Shown: positions 1-7,589, counted from the stretch's first letter. The stretch: 22,985 bases of DNA from an uncultured Coriobacteriaceae bacterium (GCA_900550385.1 URRZ01000024.1:1-22985), one strand, 5' to 3'. Numbers and translations: made by a program. Notes: generated by a model from the sequence alone, not told the origin.

Positions 1-110
1 CGCTCGCCGAGCAGGGGCTGTGCGAGCACGTTGACGGGCGTTGGAGGCCGACCGAGCGTGGGTGGTTGTGCGGTAATCAGCTGTACGGCGCTCTGTTCGA
101 TCTAGCGTAA
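1..110 (+). CDS. hemW: C-terminal end of HemW-like radical SAM protein (partial)
   Basis: An open frame enters from the left edge (first full codon at base 3) and stops with TAA at 108-110, giving the last 35 residues of a protein. The tail contains DGRWRPTERGW followed by GNQLYGALFDL. This resembles the end of HemW/coproporphyrinogen-III-oxidase-like proteins, which typically finish with a 'lT.rG..l.N.lf..l' motif in the HemW C-terminal domain. HemW is a heme chaperone-type radical SAM protein. The gene commonly lies directly upstream of hrcA in Gram-positive bacteria, and that context is the second line of support. The catalytic part is outside the window, so the call rests on a short tail and on position. 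A weak inverted repeat (CGTAAG at 106-111, CTTACG at 125-130) spans the stop codon and could be a poor terminator. Confidence 0.7.
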   Translation, partial: LAEQGLCEHVDGRWRPTERGWLCGNQLYGALFDLA

Positions 111-144
111 GGGGGTGTCTGTTTCTTACGATTCGGTGCAATAT

Positions 145-171
145 TTAGCACTCCCACCATCTCGCTGCTAA
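145..171 (+). promoter_or_regulatory. CIRCE-type operator (HrcA binding site), degenerate right arm
   Basis: The left arm TTAGCACTC (145-153) is a perfect match to the CIRCE consensus half-site. A spacer of exactly 9 bases follows, then the right arm CGCTGCTAA (163-171), which matches 6 of 9 consensus positions (GAGTGCTAA). It lies 55 bases before the proposed hrcA start. CIRCE is the operator of HrcA, so negative autoregulation of the hrcA-dnaJ unit is expected. A direct repeat AATATTTAG occurs at 140-148 and 170-178, with start-to-start distance of 30 bases. AT-rich hexamers here (for example TAATAT at 169-174) could be the promoter -10, so the operator would overlap the promoter. Confidence 0.8.
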
Positions 172-226
172 TATTTAGTGTTACGAATTGGTTATACCGT
201 AGTGGGTGAAAGGATGGTGGGGAAGC

Positions 227-1243
227 GTGCTTTCGGATAGGCGTCAAAAAGTGCTTGCAGCGCTCATTGAGGAATACGTCGCGCGCGCTCTGCCGGTAGG
301 TTCGCGCACGCTTACCGAACGTTATCAGCTCGGCGTAAGCCCTGCGACCGTGCGCAACGAGCTTTCGGTTCTCGAGGACGGGGGCTATATCGCCCAGCCG
401 CATACCTCTGCAGGCAGGATCCCCACCGATCAAGGCTACCGCGCCTTCGTCGACGATCTGCTTTCCCAGGAAGGCGGCGAGCAAGAGGACGAACGTTGCC
501 AGGAAGCGGCCGACAAGCTCAGGAAAAGCGCTTCGGAGCTTGATGACCTGGTCGAGCAGACCTCCGAAGCCCTGACGCGCCTTACCGACTGCCTGTCCAT
601 CGTGCTCGCTCCGTCGGTGCTCGATCTGCACATCAAGCAGCTTTCGCTTATCTCCCTAACGCCCACCAACGCGCTTGTCGTGGTGGTCACCGAAGACGGC
701 CAGGTGTTTAACCGCCATATGGATTTCGCCGAAGAGGTGTCCAGCGACGAGCTGGCGCGCGTGCAGCATCTGCTCAACGAGGTGTTCGGCGGCAACACGC
801 TGCACGATATCGAGCACGGATTGGGCAGGGGCATGTCGGAGGCGTTCGCCGACCCGCTCGTGCGCATGGCGCTCGACGAGGTGCTCTCATGCCTGCGGGA
901 AGGCGAGGGGTCTCGTGCCCACAGCCTTGGGTTCAGCTCGCTTTTGTCGCAGCCCGAGTTCAGCCAATCGGAAGCGGTGCTTCCCGTCATGCAGGTGCTC
1001 GAGGACGACACGGTGTTGCTGCACATCCTTGACGACACGGCATGTCAAACCGATGGCAGGCCCACGGTGCGCATCGGCTCGGAGAATCAAGCCTCCCAGC
1101 TGTCCGGCGTTTCGGTTGTGGCCAGCCGCTACGGCCGCGGCGATTACCCCCGCGTGGTGGCGGTCATCGGCCCTACGCGCATGGATTATTCGAAGGTATT
1201 ACGCGCGGTCCGCATCGCGGGCACCGCGCTCGGTGATTTGTAG
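227..1243 (+). CDS. hrcA: Heat-inducible transcription repressor HrcA
   Basis: HrcA represses heat-shock genes by binding CIRCE operators as a dimer; in the family its activity depends on GroEL. The N-terminal winged-helix domain is clear: VGSRTL near residue 24, then VSPATVRNEL (37-46), then HTSAGRIPT (59-67), all hallmark HrcA motifs. The remainder is the GAF-like dimerisation domain. The frame is also open from a GTG at 206. I chose the GTG at 227 because the protein then begins LSDRRQKVL, as family members do, giving 338 residues, a normal length. GGGGAAG lies just before this start and AAAGGA 12 bases upstream, so neither gives an ideal ribosome site and the start is uncertain. A CIRCE site precedes the gene, so it is probably autoregulated. 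dnaJ follows closely, whereas grpE and dnaK are absent here. Confidence 0.95.
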   Translation: MLSDRRQKVLAALIEEYVARALPVGSRTLTERYQLGVSPATVRNELSVLEDGGYIAQPHTSAGRIPTDQGYRAFVDDLLSQEGGEQEDERCQEAADKLRKSASELDDLVEQTSEALTRLTDCLSIVLAPSVLDLHIKQLSLISLTPTNALVVVVTEDGQVFNRHMDFAEEVSSDELARVQHLLNEVFGGNTLHDIEHGLGRGMSEAFADPLVRMALDEVLSCLREGEGSRAHSLGFSSLLSQPEFSQSEAVLPVMQVLEDDTVLLHILDDTACQTDGRPTVRIGSENQASQLSGVSVVASRYGRGDYPRVVAVIGPTRMDYSKVLRAVRIAGTALGDL

Positions 1244-1293
1244 GAACCCGGCAGGGTAGCCCGCTGGGGAATGGAAAGGTGGATACGGCCAAC

Positions 1294-2418
1294 ATGGCGA
1301 AGGACTTGTACGAAGTTCTCGGCGTCTCCCGTGATGCCACGGAGGCGGATATCAAGAAGGCGTTTCGTCGCAAGGCGCGTGAATTGCACCCTGACGTGAA
1401 CAAGGCCCCCGATGCCGAGGACCAGTTCAAAGAGCTCAACGAAGCTTACGACGTGCTCAGCGACGCGAACAAGCGCGCGCAGTACGATCGGTTCGGCACC
1501 GTTTCCGGCGCGGCTGGTGGCGGCAGCGGCTATGTCGACTTCGACGATCTGTTCGGCGGCGGGTTCGGCGATATCTTCAGCAGCTTCTTCGGCGGCGGTG
1601 GCGCTGGCGGTGCCCGTCAGCAGCGCACTGATGGACGCGATATGGGCGTCGGCCTGCGTTTGACCCTCGAAGAGGTCGCTACCGGCGCCAAGAAGGAGAT
1701 CGTCTACGATCGCCTGGCCCCGTGCGCCGATTGCGATGGTACGGGCATGGCCGAAGGCGGCAAGCAGGTCACCTGCCCCGAATGCGGCGGCAAGGGTCGT
1801 GTGGTCACCGTGCAGCATACCTTCTTGGGCGATATGCAGACGGCAACCACCTGCAGCAAGTGCAACGGCACCGGTCAAACCATCGACAACCCGTGCCCCG
1901 AATGCGAGGGCCAGGGGCGCGTGCCCGACCGTCAGCGCGTCTCAGTGGAGATCCCCGAGGGCATCCGCGACGGCCAGCAGCTGCGCATTCACGGCTTCGG
2001 CGAGGCGGGCATGCAGGGCGCCCCGGCCGGCGACCTCATCGTCACCGTGCGCATCGCCCCCGACGAGTTCTTCGAGCGCGATGGCGACAACCTGCACTGC
2101 AAGCTTGTGGTGCCCATGGTTCAGGCGGCGCTCGGCGCCGACATCGAGATCGACGGCATCTACGAGGACGAGAAGGTCACGGTGAAGATCCCCGAGGGCT
2201 GCCAGAATGACCAGATCGTGCGCGTGAAGGGCTTCGGTATGCCGCGCCTCAAGAGCGACGCGCGCGGCGATTTGTTCGCGCACATCGCCGTGGAAGTGCC
2301 GAGGAAGCTCTCCAAGCGCGAGCGCGAGCTTTTGGAGGAGCTGGCCGAGGAGATGGGTGAGGACGTGAACGAGGAGAAGCGCTCGCCCTTGCAGAAGCTC
2401 CGCGACATTTTCGAGTAG
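1294..2418 (+). CDS. dnaJ: Molecular chaperone DnaJ (Hsp40)
   Basis: This is a type I Hsp40 that stimulates DnaK ATPase and delivers unfolded substrates. The J domain is at the N terminus with the catalytic HPD tripeptide at residues 32-34. A Gly/Phe-rich linker follows, including GGGFGDIFSSFFGGGG. Next come four CxxCxGxG zinc motifs (CADCDGTG, CPECGGKG, CSKCNGTG, CPECEGQG), then the beta-sandwich substrate domains. At 374 residues it is full length. The ATG at 1294 places HPD where the family has it. An in-frame GTG at 1279 has a better-spaced GGGGA (1266-1270), so the real start could be five codons earlier. The gene pairs with hrcA and lacks dnaK/grpE neighbours, resembling the hrcA-dnaJ2 arrangement of actinobacteria. 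It probably shares CIRCE control with hrcA. Confidence 0.96.
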   Translation: MAKDLYEVLGVSRDATEADIKKAFRRKARELHPDVNKAPDAEDQFKELNEAYDVLSDANKRAQYDRFGTVSGAAGGGSGYVDFDDLFGGGFGDIFSSFFGGGGAGGARQQRTDGRDMGVGLRLTLEEVATGAKKEIVYDRLAPCADCDGTGMAEGGKQVTCPECGGKGRVVTVQHTFLGDMQTATTCSKCNGTGQTIDNPCPECEGQGRVPDRQRVSVEIPEGIRDGQQLRIHGFGEAGMQGAPAGDLIVTVRIAPDEFFERDGDNLHCKLVVPMVQAALGADIEIDGIYEDEKVTVKIPEGCQNDQIVRVKGFGMPRLKSDARGDLFAHIAVEVPRKLSKRERELLEELAEEMGEDVNEEKRSPLQKLRDIFE

Positions 2419-2429
2419 GACTACTGATC

Positions 2430-3242
2430 ATGTCGTTGCCGCGCTTCTTCCTGGAAAACCAAGTGCTCGCTGCCGAAACGGAGGCAGTGTTCCCGCTGCG
2501 CCTGGCACTCGACGACGCGAAGCACGCGCGGGTGCTCCGGCTGGCGGCGGGGGAGCACATCGCCGTGATCGACGCCGACCAGGATTACTTCGAATGCGAG
2601 ATCGTCGATTTTGCGGACGAGCTGCCGCTCGTGTCCATTGCGCGTCATGAAGACGCGAGCGAGGCCGGCCCGCAAGTGATTCTGCTGCAGGGCCTGGCCA
2701 AGGGCGACAAGATGGAGACCGTCATCCGGCATGCCACCGAGCTGGGGGTTGCCGGGTTCGTGCCGGTCTCCTTCAGCCGCTGCGTCATGAAGCTGGAAGC
2801 CAAGCGCGCCGAATCGAAGCTCGCGCGCTGGCGCAGCATCGCGAAGAGCGCGGCCATGCAGTCCGGCCAGCCCGCCGTCCCCGAGATCGCCGGCATCGCG
2901 AATCTTCCCGAAGCATGCGATGCGATGTCCCGGGCAAGCGCCGTGCTGGTCTGCTGGGAGGAGGCCCCGCAAAGCCTCTCCATCGGCGAAGCGCTTCGCG
3001 CATCCCTCGCCGCATGCGCCTGCACCGTGCCCTCCGATGCGCGCGTCGCCGTCGTCGTGGGCCCGGAGGGAGGCCTGTCCGAGCGCGAGGTCGAGGCCCT
3101 GCTGGGCTGCAACCCCCGCGCATCGCTGGTCAGCCTGGGCAGCTCGATCCTGCGCACCGAGACGGCCGGCATCGTCGCGCCGGCGCTCGCCCTCTACGAG
3201 CTCGGCTGCCTCGGGAACGCCTCGCAGCCCATCTTGCCGTAG
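2430..3242 (+). CDS. rsmE: 16S rRNA (uracil(1498)-N(3))-methyltransferase RsmE
   Basis: RsmE is a cytoplasmic SPOUT-class methyltransferase that uses S-adenosylmethionine to methylate N3 of U1498 in 16S rRNA of the 30S subunit. The N-terminal PUA-like region begins LPRFFLENQV and includes DDAKHARVLRL. The SAM-binding trefoil knot at the C terminus shows VVVGPEGGLSERE (208-220) and LGSSILRTETAGI, both strongly conserved in RsmE. At 270 residues it is slightly longer than the usual 240-250. The start ATG is 11 bases after the dnaJ stop, with AGGA about 10 bases before it. In many Gram-positive genomes rsmE follows dnaJ or prmA and precedes a MiaB-type gene, exactly as here, so operon membership is likely. 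Confidence 0.94.
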   Translation: MSLPRFFLENQVLAAETEAVFPLRLALDDAKHARVLRLAAGEHIAVIDADQDYFECEIVDFADELPLVSIARHEDASEAGPQVILLQGLAKGDKMETVIRHATELGVAGFVPVSFSRCVMKLEAKRAESKLARWRSIAKSAAMQSGQPAVPEIAGIANLPEACDAMSRASAVLVCWEEAPQSLSIGEALRASLAACACTVPSDARVAVVVGPEGGLSEREVEALLGCNPRASLVSLGSSILRTETAGIVAPALALYELGCLGNASQPILP

Positions 3243-3279
3243 CGCACATCGTTCCAACCGACCCGAAAGGCGGCACCGC

Positions 3280-4524
3280 TTGATCTTCTCCATCGTCAAC
3301 CTCGGCTGCAAGGTCAACCGCGTCGAATCCGACGACGCGGCCGCCAAGCTGCTCTCCAAGGGGTGGGAGCAGGGCGGGGCGGAAGCCGCGCATCTGATCA
3401 TCGTTAACACCTGCGCCGTCACGGGCGAGGCGGAGAAGAAGACGCGCAAGGCGGTCCGCCAGGCCCTGAGGTCGTCGGAATCCGCCCGCGTCGTCGTCAC
3501 GGGGTGCGCCTCCGCGCTGCGCCCCGAGGCGTTCGAGGAGATGTCCGACCGCGTCGAATGCGTCGCGAAAGGCGACCTCGCGGCGTGGCTCGACAAGCTT
3601 CCCGGTCACGATGATGCGGTGGCGCACGGCCCCGTCCTGCGCGTGGGGGCGCCTTTCCCCACGCGCGTCGGCGTGAAGGTGCAGGACGGCTGCGACAACG
3701 CCTGCACCTACTGCATAGTGCACGTGGCGCGCGGCAGGGCGGTAAGCCGTCCCGTCGACGAAGTGGTCGCCGAGTGCGTCGCCTACGCCCGCGCGGGGGT
3801 CGGCGAGATCGTCCTCACCGGCATCAACCTCGGATCCTACGGCAGGCGCGTCGCGCAGGGCCCCGCCGTGGGGCTTGCCGATCTTCTCAAGGAGCTGCTG
3901 TCGAGGACGGAGACGCTGCGCGCCGAGGACGGTCCGCCGTGCCGCTTCCGCATCTCCTCGATCGAGCCGAAGGACGTCGATGCCGGCCTGATCGACCTGA
4001 TCTCACGCGCGGAAGGGCGCGTTTGCCGGCACCTCCACCTTCCGCTCCAGTCCGGCAGCTCGAAGGTGCTCCGCGAGATGGCGCGCCCCTACGACGCGGG
4101 CTTCTTCGCCGACCTCGTCTCCGACCTGCGCGCGGCCGTGCCGCAGCTTTCGCTGTCGACCGACATCATCGCCGGGTTCCCGGGCGAGAGCGAGGCGGAT
4201 TTCGAGGAGACGCTGTCTGTCGCCCGCGCGTGCGGCTTCTCCAGGATCCACGCCTTCCCCTATTCCCCGAGGCGGGGAACCCCTGCCGCCGAGCGCGCCG
4301 ACCAGCTTCCGCCCGAGGTCAAGGAGGCCAGGGTCGCCCGCCTGCGCACGCTGGGGGGCGAGTTGAGGGATGGGGACTTCTCCCGCCGCGTCGGGACGCG
4401 CGAGCTCGTCTTGGTCGAGCAGGACGGCCGCGGAATGTCGGAGAGCTACTACGAAGTGCCCGTCCCCGCCGATGCGGAGCCGGGCAGGCTCATCGAGGTT
4501 CCCCTCGCGCGCAAACTCGACTGA
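3280..4524 (+). CDS. mtaB: tRNA (N6-L-threonylcarbamoyladenosine(37)-C2)-methylthiotransferase MtaB
   Basis: MtaB is a radical SAM methylthiotransferase that converts t6A37 to ms2t6A37 in tRNAs reading ANN codons. The N-terminal UPF0004 domain carries three cluster cysteines: C10 (LGCKVNRVES), C45 (NTCAVTGEAE) and C76 (TGCAS). The radical SAM motif CDNACTYC supplies C138, C142 and C145 for the second [4Fe-4S] cluster. The C terminus (ELVLVEQDGRG onward) fits a TRAM RNA-binding domain. LGCKVN followed by E16-S17 is typical of MtaB rather than MiaB or RimO. The frame is open 120 codons upstream, inside rsmE, but those residues do not resemble the family. I chose the TTG at 3280 (AAAGG nine bases upstream), which gives 414 residues. 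It is the second methylthiotransferase gene in the window; rimO is the other. Confidence 0.92.
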   Translation: MIFSIVNLGCKVNRVESDDAAAKLLSKGWEQGGAEAAHLIIVNTCAVTGEAEKKTRKAVRQALRSSESARVVVTGCASALRPEAFEEMSDRVECVAKGDLAAWLDKLPGHDDAVAHGPVLRVGAPFPTRVGVKVQDGCDNACTYCIVHVARGRAVSRPVDEVVAECVAYARAGVGEIVLTGINLGSYGRRVAQGPAVGLADLLKELLSRTETLRAEDGPPCRFRISSIEPKDVDAGLIDLISRAEGRVCRHLHLPLQSGSSKVLREMARPYDAGFFADLVSDLRAAVPQLSLSTDIIAGFPGESEADFEETLSVARACGFSRIHAFPYSPRRGTPAAERADQLPPEVKEARVARLRTLGGELRDGDFSRRVGTRELVLVEQDGRGMSESYYEVPVPADAEPGRLIEVPLARKLD

Positions 4525-4530
4525 CGCGCA

Positions 4531-4539
4531 TGCTACAAT
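4531..4539 (+). promoter_or_regulatory. Extended -10 promoter element directly before phoH
   Basis: TGC followed by TACAAT (4534-4539) reads as an extended -10 box (TGn plus a TATAAT-like hexamer). No good -35 hexamer is visible 16-18 bases upstream, which extended -10 promoters can tolerate. The expected transcription start, about 6-7 bases downstream, falls on or next to the phoH ATG at 4546. No Shine-Dalgarno sequence is present in the short gap, so the transcript could be leaderless. This is inferred from sequence only. Confidence 0.5.
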
Positions 4540-4545
4540 AGCCCC

Positions 4546-5502
4546 ATGACCGATAACACCCACATCGCTTTGACGGCTCCGGCAAGCGTCGACATGGCGC
4601 TGATCACCGGGCCGGGCGACTCGCTTCTGCGCATAGTCCAATCCGCGTTCCGGGCCCGCGTGGGCGTCCGGGGCGACATCATCACCTTGGAGGGCGACCC
4701 CACCGACGTCCAGTCGCTCACCGTCCTGTTCTCGGACCTCATCAAGCTCGTCGAGGACGGCGGCAAGCCCGACGCCGACTACCTGCGCCATGCCATCGAG
4801 CTGCTGCGGGCCGACGAGTACAGCCCCCGCGCGCTGCGCGAGGACATCCTGCTGACGTACCGCGGCCGGGCGATCCGCCCCAAAACCGCCGGGCAGAAGC
4901 GCTACGTCGACGCGATCCGCGCCAACACCATCACGTTCGGCATCGGGCCCGCGGGAACCGGCAAGACCTACCTCGCCATGGCGATGGCCGTCGCCGCGCT
5001 CAAGCGCAAGGAGGTCGGGCGCATCATCCTCACCCGCCCGGTCGTGGAAGCCGGCGAGAACCTGGGCTTCCTTCCCGGGACGCTCGAGGAGAAGGTGGAC
5101 CCCTACATCCGCCCCCTCTACGACGCGCTTTTCGACATGACCGACATGGAGCGCGCCCAGGAGCTCATCGAGGGGGACGTCATCGAGATCGCGCCGCTCG
5201 CGTTCATGCGCGGCCGCACGCTCAACGACAGCTTCATCATCCTCGACGAAGCGCAGAACGCCACCTCCGAGCAGATGAAGATGTTCCTGACGCGCCTGGG
5301 GTTCGGCTCGAAGATGGTCGTGACCGGGGACGTGACGCAAACCGACCTTCCCCGATCGAAGTCGGGGCTCATGGGCGTGCAGTCGATCCTAGCCGGGGTG
5401 GACGATGTGGCGTTCTGCGACCTCACGCGCGCCGACGTCGTCCGCAACAGCCTGGTAGCCGCCATCATCGACGCCTACGAGCGCGCCGCCGAGAGGAGCT
5501 AG
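4546..5502 (+). CDS. phoH: PhoH family P-loop ATPase
   Basis: PhoH-like proteins are cytoplasmic ATPases of the helicase-like P-loop class. Their role is not settled; their constant link with ybeY and era suggests RNA or ribosome maturation. The Walker A motif GPAGTGKT is at residues 134-141 and the Walker B sequence FIILDEAQN at 230-238. GDVTQTDLP, matching the family signature after Walker B, follows. At 318 residues it has the usual PhoH length with the common N-terminal region of about 110 residues. The ATG at 4546 has no ribosome binding site and sits right after an extended -10 element, so this gene may be translated from a leaderless mRNA. ybeY begins three bases after the stop, so phoH-ybeY-dgkA-era probably form one transcript. 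Confidence 0.95.
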   Translation: MTDNTHIALTAPASVDMALITGPGDSLLRIVQSAFRARVGVRGDIITLEGDPTDVQSLTVLFSDLIKLVEDGGKPDADYLRHAIELLRADEYSPRALREDILLTYRGRAIRPKTAGQKRYVDAIRANTITFGIGPAGTGKTYLAMAMAVAALKRKEVGRIILTRPVVEAGENLGFLPGTLEEKVDPYIRPLYDALFDMTDMERAQELIEGDVIEIAPLAFMRGRTLNDSFIILDEAQNATSEQMKMFLTRLGFGSKMVVTGDVTQTDLPRSKSGLMGVQSILAGVDDVAFCDLTRADVVRNSLVAAIIDAYERAAERS

Positions 5503-5505
5503 GCC

Positions 5506-6024
5506 ATGGAGATCCTCATCGATCGCTCCCACGCCGCCGACGAGATCGGGCGGCTTCCCGTCGAGGGCCTCGTCCGCTTCGCGTTGGAGTCGGAAGGCGC
5601 GCCGGATAACTGCGAGGTGTCCATCGCCTTCGTCGACGATGGCGAGATGGCGCGCTTGAACCGCGATTTCCGCGGCAAATCCGGCCCCACCGACGTCCTT
5701 TCCTTCGAATGCGACGGCCTCGACGACGGCTTCGGCGGCGATCCTGCTGGCGCCGACGTCCCCGTCGAGCTGGGGGACGTGATCATCGCGCCCGACGTGG
5801 CGCGCCGCCAAAGCAGCCGGTTCGAGCACTCCTTCGAGGCCGAGGTGAGCCTGCTGCTCGTCCACGGCATCCTCCATCTTTGCGGCTACGACCATATCGA
5901 GGACGACGAGGCGGAGGAGATGGAGGCGCGGGAGCGCGAGATACTCGCCGCGTGGGCCGATCGGGGCCATGAAGCGGTGCGCGGCGTCTGCGACGACACC
6001 GTGCGCGTGCGGGGGGAGCATTGA
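5506..6024 (+). CDS. ybeY: Endoribonuclease YbeY (16S rRNA maturation factor)
   Basis: YbeY is a zinc-dependent single-strand endoribonuclease required for 16S rRNA 3'-end maturation and 70S quality control. The metal-binding signature HGILHLCGYDH lies at residues 120-130, giving the H3xH5xH triad H120, H124 and H130. The upstream motif FRGKSGPTDVLSFE is the conserved YbeY substrate-region sequence. At 172 residues it is complete, with a short variable C-terminal extension after the metal site. The AGGAG before its ATG lies inside the end of phoH, so translation is likely coupled. Next comes dgkA, then era, another 16S rRNA assembly factor known to work with YbeY. Confidence 0.96.
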   Translation: MEILIDRSHAADEIGRLPVEGLVRFALESEGAPDNCEVSIAFVDDGEMARLNRDFRGKSGPTDVLSFECDGLDDGFGGDPAGADVPVELGDVIIAPDVARRQSSRFEHSFEAEVSLLLVHGILHLCGYDHIEDDEAEEMEAREREILAAWADRGHEAVRGVCDDTVRVRGEH

Positions 6025-6028
6025 CGCC

Positions 6029-6460
6029 ATGCCGCAAGACGGGGACAGGTTCATCCGCCATGCCGACGAGAGCCGCGAAGGCGGCGCGGCGCGCTTCCCG
6101 CTGGGCAAGGCGTTCTCGTGCGCATGGGAGGGCATCTCGTACGCTTTCACGTCCCAGCGCAACCTCAAGATCCACCTCGCATTCGCCTGCTTGGCGGTTA
6201 TCCTGGGGTTCGCCCTGCGCATCGACCAAGCCTGCTGGCTCGCCGTGGTGCTGTGCATCGCGCTTGTCATGGCGCTCGAGATCGTGAACACGGCCATCGA
6301 GTCGATCGTCGATCTCGCGTCCCCCGAATGGCACATCCTCGCCAAACGGGCGAAGGATTGCGCCGCCGGCGCGGTGTACCTCGCGGCGTTCGCCTCCGTC
6401 GTGGTCGCCGCCATCGTGTTCGTCCCGAGACTGATCGCCGTCCTCGGCGCGCTGCTGTGA
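6029..6460 (+). CDS. dgkA: Diacylglycerol kinase / undecaprenol kinase family membrane protein
   Basis: This is a small integral-membrane kinase of the DgkA family. In Gram-positive bacteria members of this group phosphorylate undecaprenol (or diacylglycerol) to recycle lipid carriers for cell-wall synthesis. A cytoplasmic N-terminal helix carries FSCAWEGISYAF and QRNLKIH. Three hydrophobic helices follow, with the family signature EIVNTAIES starting at E84, whose acidic and Asn residues bind metal-ATP. At 143 residues the length is typical. I chose the ATG at 6029, four bases after the ybeY stop and 10 bases after a GGGGGGAG run, over an upstream in-frame ATG (5969) inside ybeY. The position between ybeY and era is the classical Firmicutes arrangement. 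Substrate choice cannot be told from the sequence alone. Confidence 0.92.
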   Translation: MPQDGDRFIRHADESREGGAARFPLGKAFSCAWEGISYAFTSQRNLKIHLAFACLAVILGFALRIDQACWLAVVLCIALVMALEIVNTAIESIVDLASPEWHILAKRAKDCAAGAVYLAAFASVVVAAIVFVPRLIAVLGALL

Positions 6461-6496
6461 CGCGCGGGCCGGGGCCTTCGGACCATAGGAGGATTC

Positions 6497-7453
6497 ATGG
6501 ATCTTGACGCGTATTTCGCCGAGCACCCCATGGGAGGGACCGGCGGATCTTTGAAGGACGGGTTCCGCTCGGGCTTCATCACGCTCGTCGGCCGCCCCAA
6601 CGCCGGCAAATCCACGCTGCTCAACGCCATCATGGGCAAGAAGATCGCCATCACCTCGGACACGGCGCAGACCACGCGGCATAGGTTCCGCGCCGTCCTG
6701 ACGCGGGACGATTTCCAGCTGATCATCGTCGACACCCCCGGCATCCACAAACCCCACGACATTCTGGGCGAGGAGCTGAACACCTCGGCCGTGAAGGCGT
6801 TGTCGGACGTGGACGCGGTCGCGATGCTCATCGACGCGTCCAAACCCGTCGGCACGGGGGACGAGTGGGTGGCCTCGCAGCTCGCCCGCGTCAAGGCGAA
6901 GAAGATCCTCGTCCTGTCCAAGACGGACCTCGTCGACGACCGCCAGCTCGCCCAGCAGCGCGACGCCGCCTGGGCGCTGGCACCGTGGGACGGCTTCGCC
7001 GCCCTTTCGGCGAAGCAGGGCGAAGGCGTCGAGGAGTTCGTCGACGCGGCGGTGTCGCTGCTTCCCGAGGGCCCCGCGTGGTTCCCGGCGGACATGGACA
7101 CCGACCAGCCCCTCGAGGTCATCGTCGCGGAATTCGTCCGCGAGAAGATCCTCCGCTCCTTCGACGACGAGGTGCCCCATGCCATCGGGGTGGCCGTGGA
7201 CGACCTGCGCTACCAGAAGAAGAACGACTTGCACCGCATCGAGGCGACCATCTACGTCGAGCGCGACAGCCAGAAGGGCATCATCATCGGCAAGGGCGGG
7301 TCGGCCATCAAGCGCATCGGGACCGAGGCGCGCCGCGACCTGGAGCAGCTTCTCGGAACGCGCGTGTACCTCGAGCTGAAGGTGAAGGTGCGCAAGAACT
7401 GGCGCCGCGACGCGTCGCAGATCAGGCGCTTCGGCTACGGGGAAGGCGCCTGA
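6497..7453 (+). CDS. era: GTPase Era
   Basis: Era is an essential GTPase that binds the 3' end of 16S rRNA during 30S assembly. The G1 motif GRPNAGKS is at residues 32-39, the G2 region TAQTTRHR near 56-63, and the G3 motif DTPG at 79-82. G4 is SKTD at 141-144, where the usual NKxD has Ser for Asn, and the G5-like motif LSAK follows. The C-terminal KH domain shows GIIIGKGGSAIKRIG with GKGG at 265-268, then KVRKNWRRD. The 22 residues before the G domain are longer than in most Era proteins. The start is supported by a strong AGGAGG (6487-6492), so the extension seems real. The gene ends the phoH-ybeY-dgkA-era unit. Confidence 0.96.
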   Translation: MDLDAYFAEHPMGGTGGSLKDGFRSGFITLVGRPNAGKSTLLNAIMGKKIAITSDTAQTTRHRFRAVLTRDDFQLIIVDTPGIHKPHDILGEELNTSAVKALSDVDAVAMLIDASKPVGTGDEWVASQLARVKAKKILVLSKTDLVDDRQLAQQRDAAWALAPWDGFAALSAKQGEGVEEFVDAAVSLLPEGPAWFPADMDTDQPLEVIVAEFVREKILRSFDDEVPHAIGVAVDDLRYQKKNDLHRIEATIYVERDSQKGIIIGKGGSAIKRIGTEARRDLEQLLGTRVYLELKVKVRKNWRRDASQIRRFGYGEGA

Positions 7454-7526
7454 TAGGCCACGCGACGGCGCGATTCGTGGATTTAATGCGCTAATTGTTC
7501 GTTTGACGTGCGCTGAACGCGACGTT

Positions 7527-7556
7527 TTCCCACGTTGCCGCGATTTCGGCTAAAAT
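7527..7556 (+). promoter_or_regulatory. Candidate promoter for the zinc-ribbon/PASTA gene
   Basis: TAAAAT (7551-7556) is a good -10 hexamer. A weak -35 (TTCCCA, 7527-7532) lies 18 bases upstream. Transcription would begin near 7562, giving a short leader with GAGGAG (7579-7584) placed five bases before the ATG at 7590. The surrounding 136-base gap after era also holds a weak inverted repeat (CCACG/CGTGG), but no convincing terminator. Confidence 0.4.
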
Positions 7557-7589
7557 ACGCCGCAGAAATCGACAAGGCGAGGAGCACGG

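Noticed and set aside
206..226. GTG at 206 as the hrcA start
   Set aside because: It would add seven residues (beginning MKGWWGS) that are not typical of HrcA and has no ribosome site. It cannot be excluded if the transcript begins near 205.
2920..3279. 120-codon upstream extension of the mtaB frame inside rsmE, possible fusion or overlap
   Set aside because: The residues are Arg/Ser/Pro-rich with no family match, and the MtaB fold begins at the TTG at 3280, which has its own ribosome site.
7503..7508. TTGACG as a -35 box for the PASTA gene
   Set aside because: No -10 hexamer lies 16-18 bases downstream; the TAAAAT at 7551 is 42 bases away.
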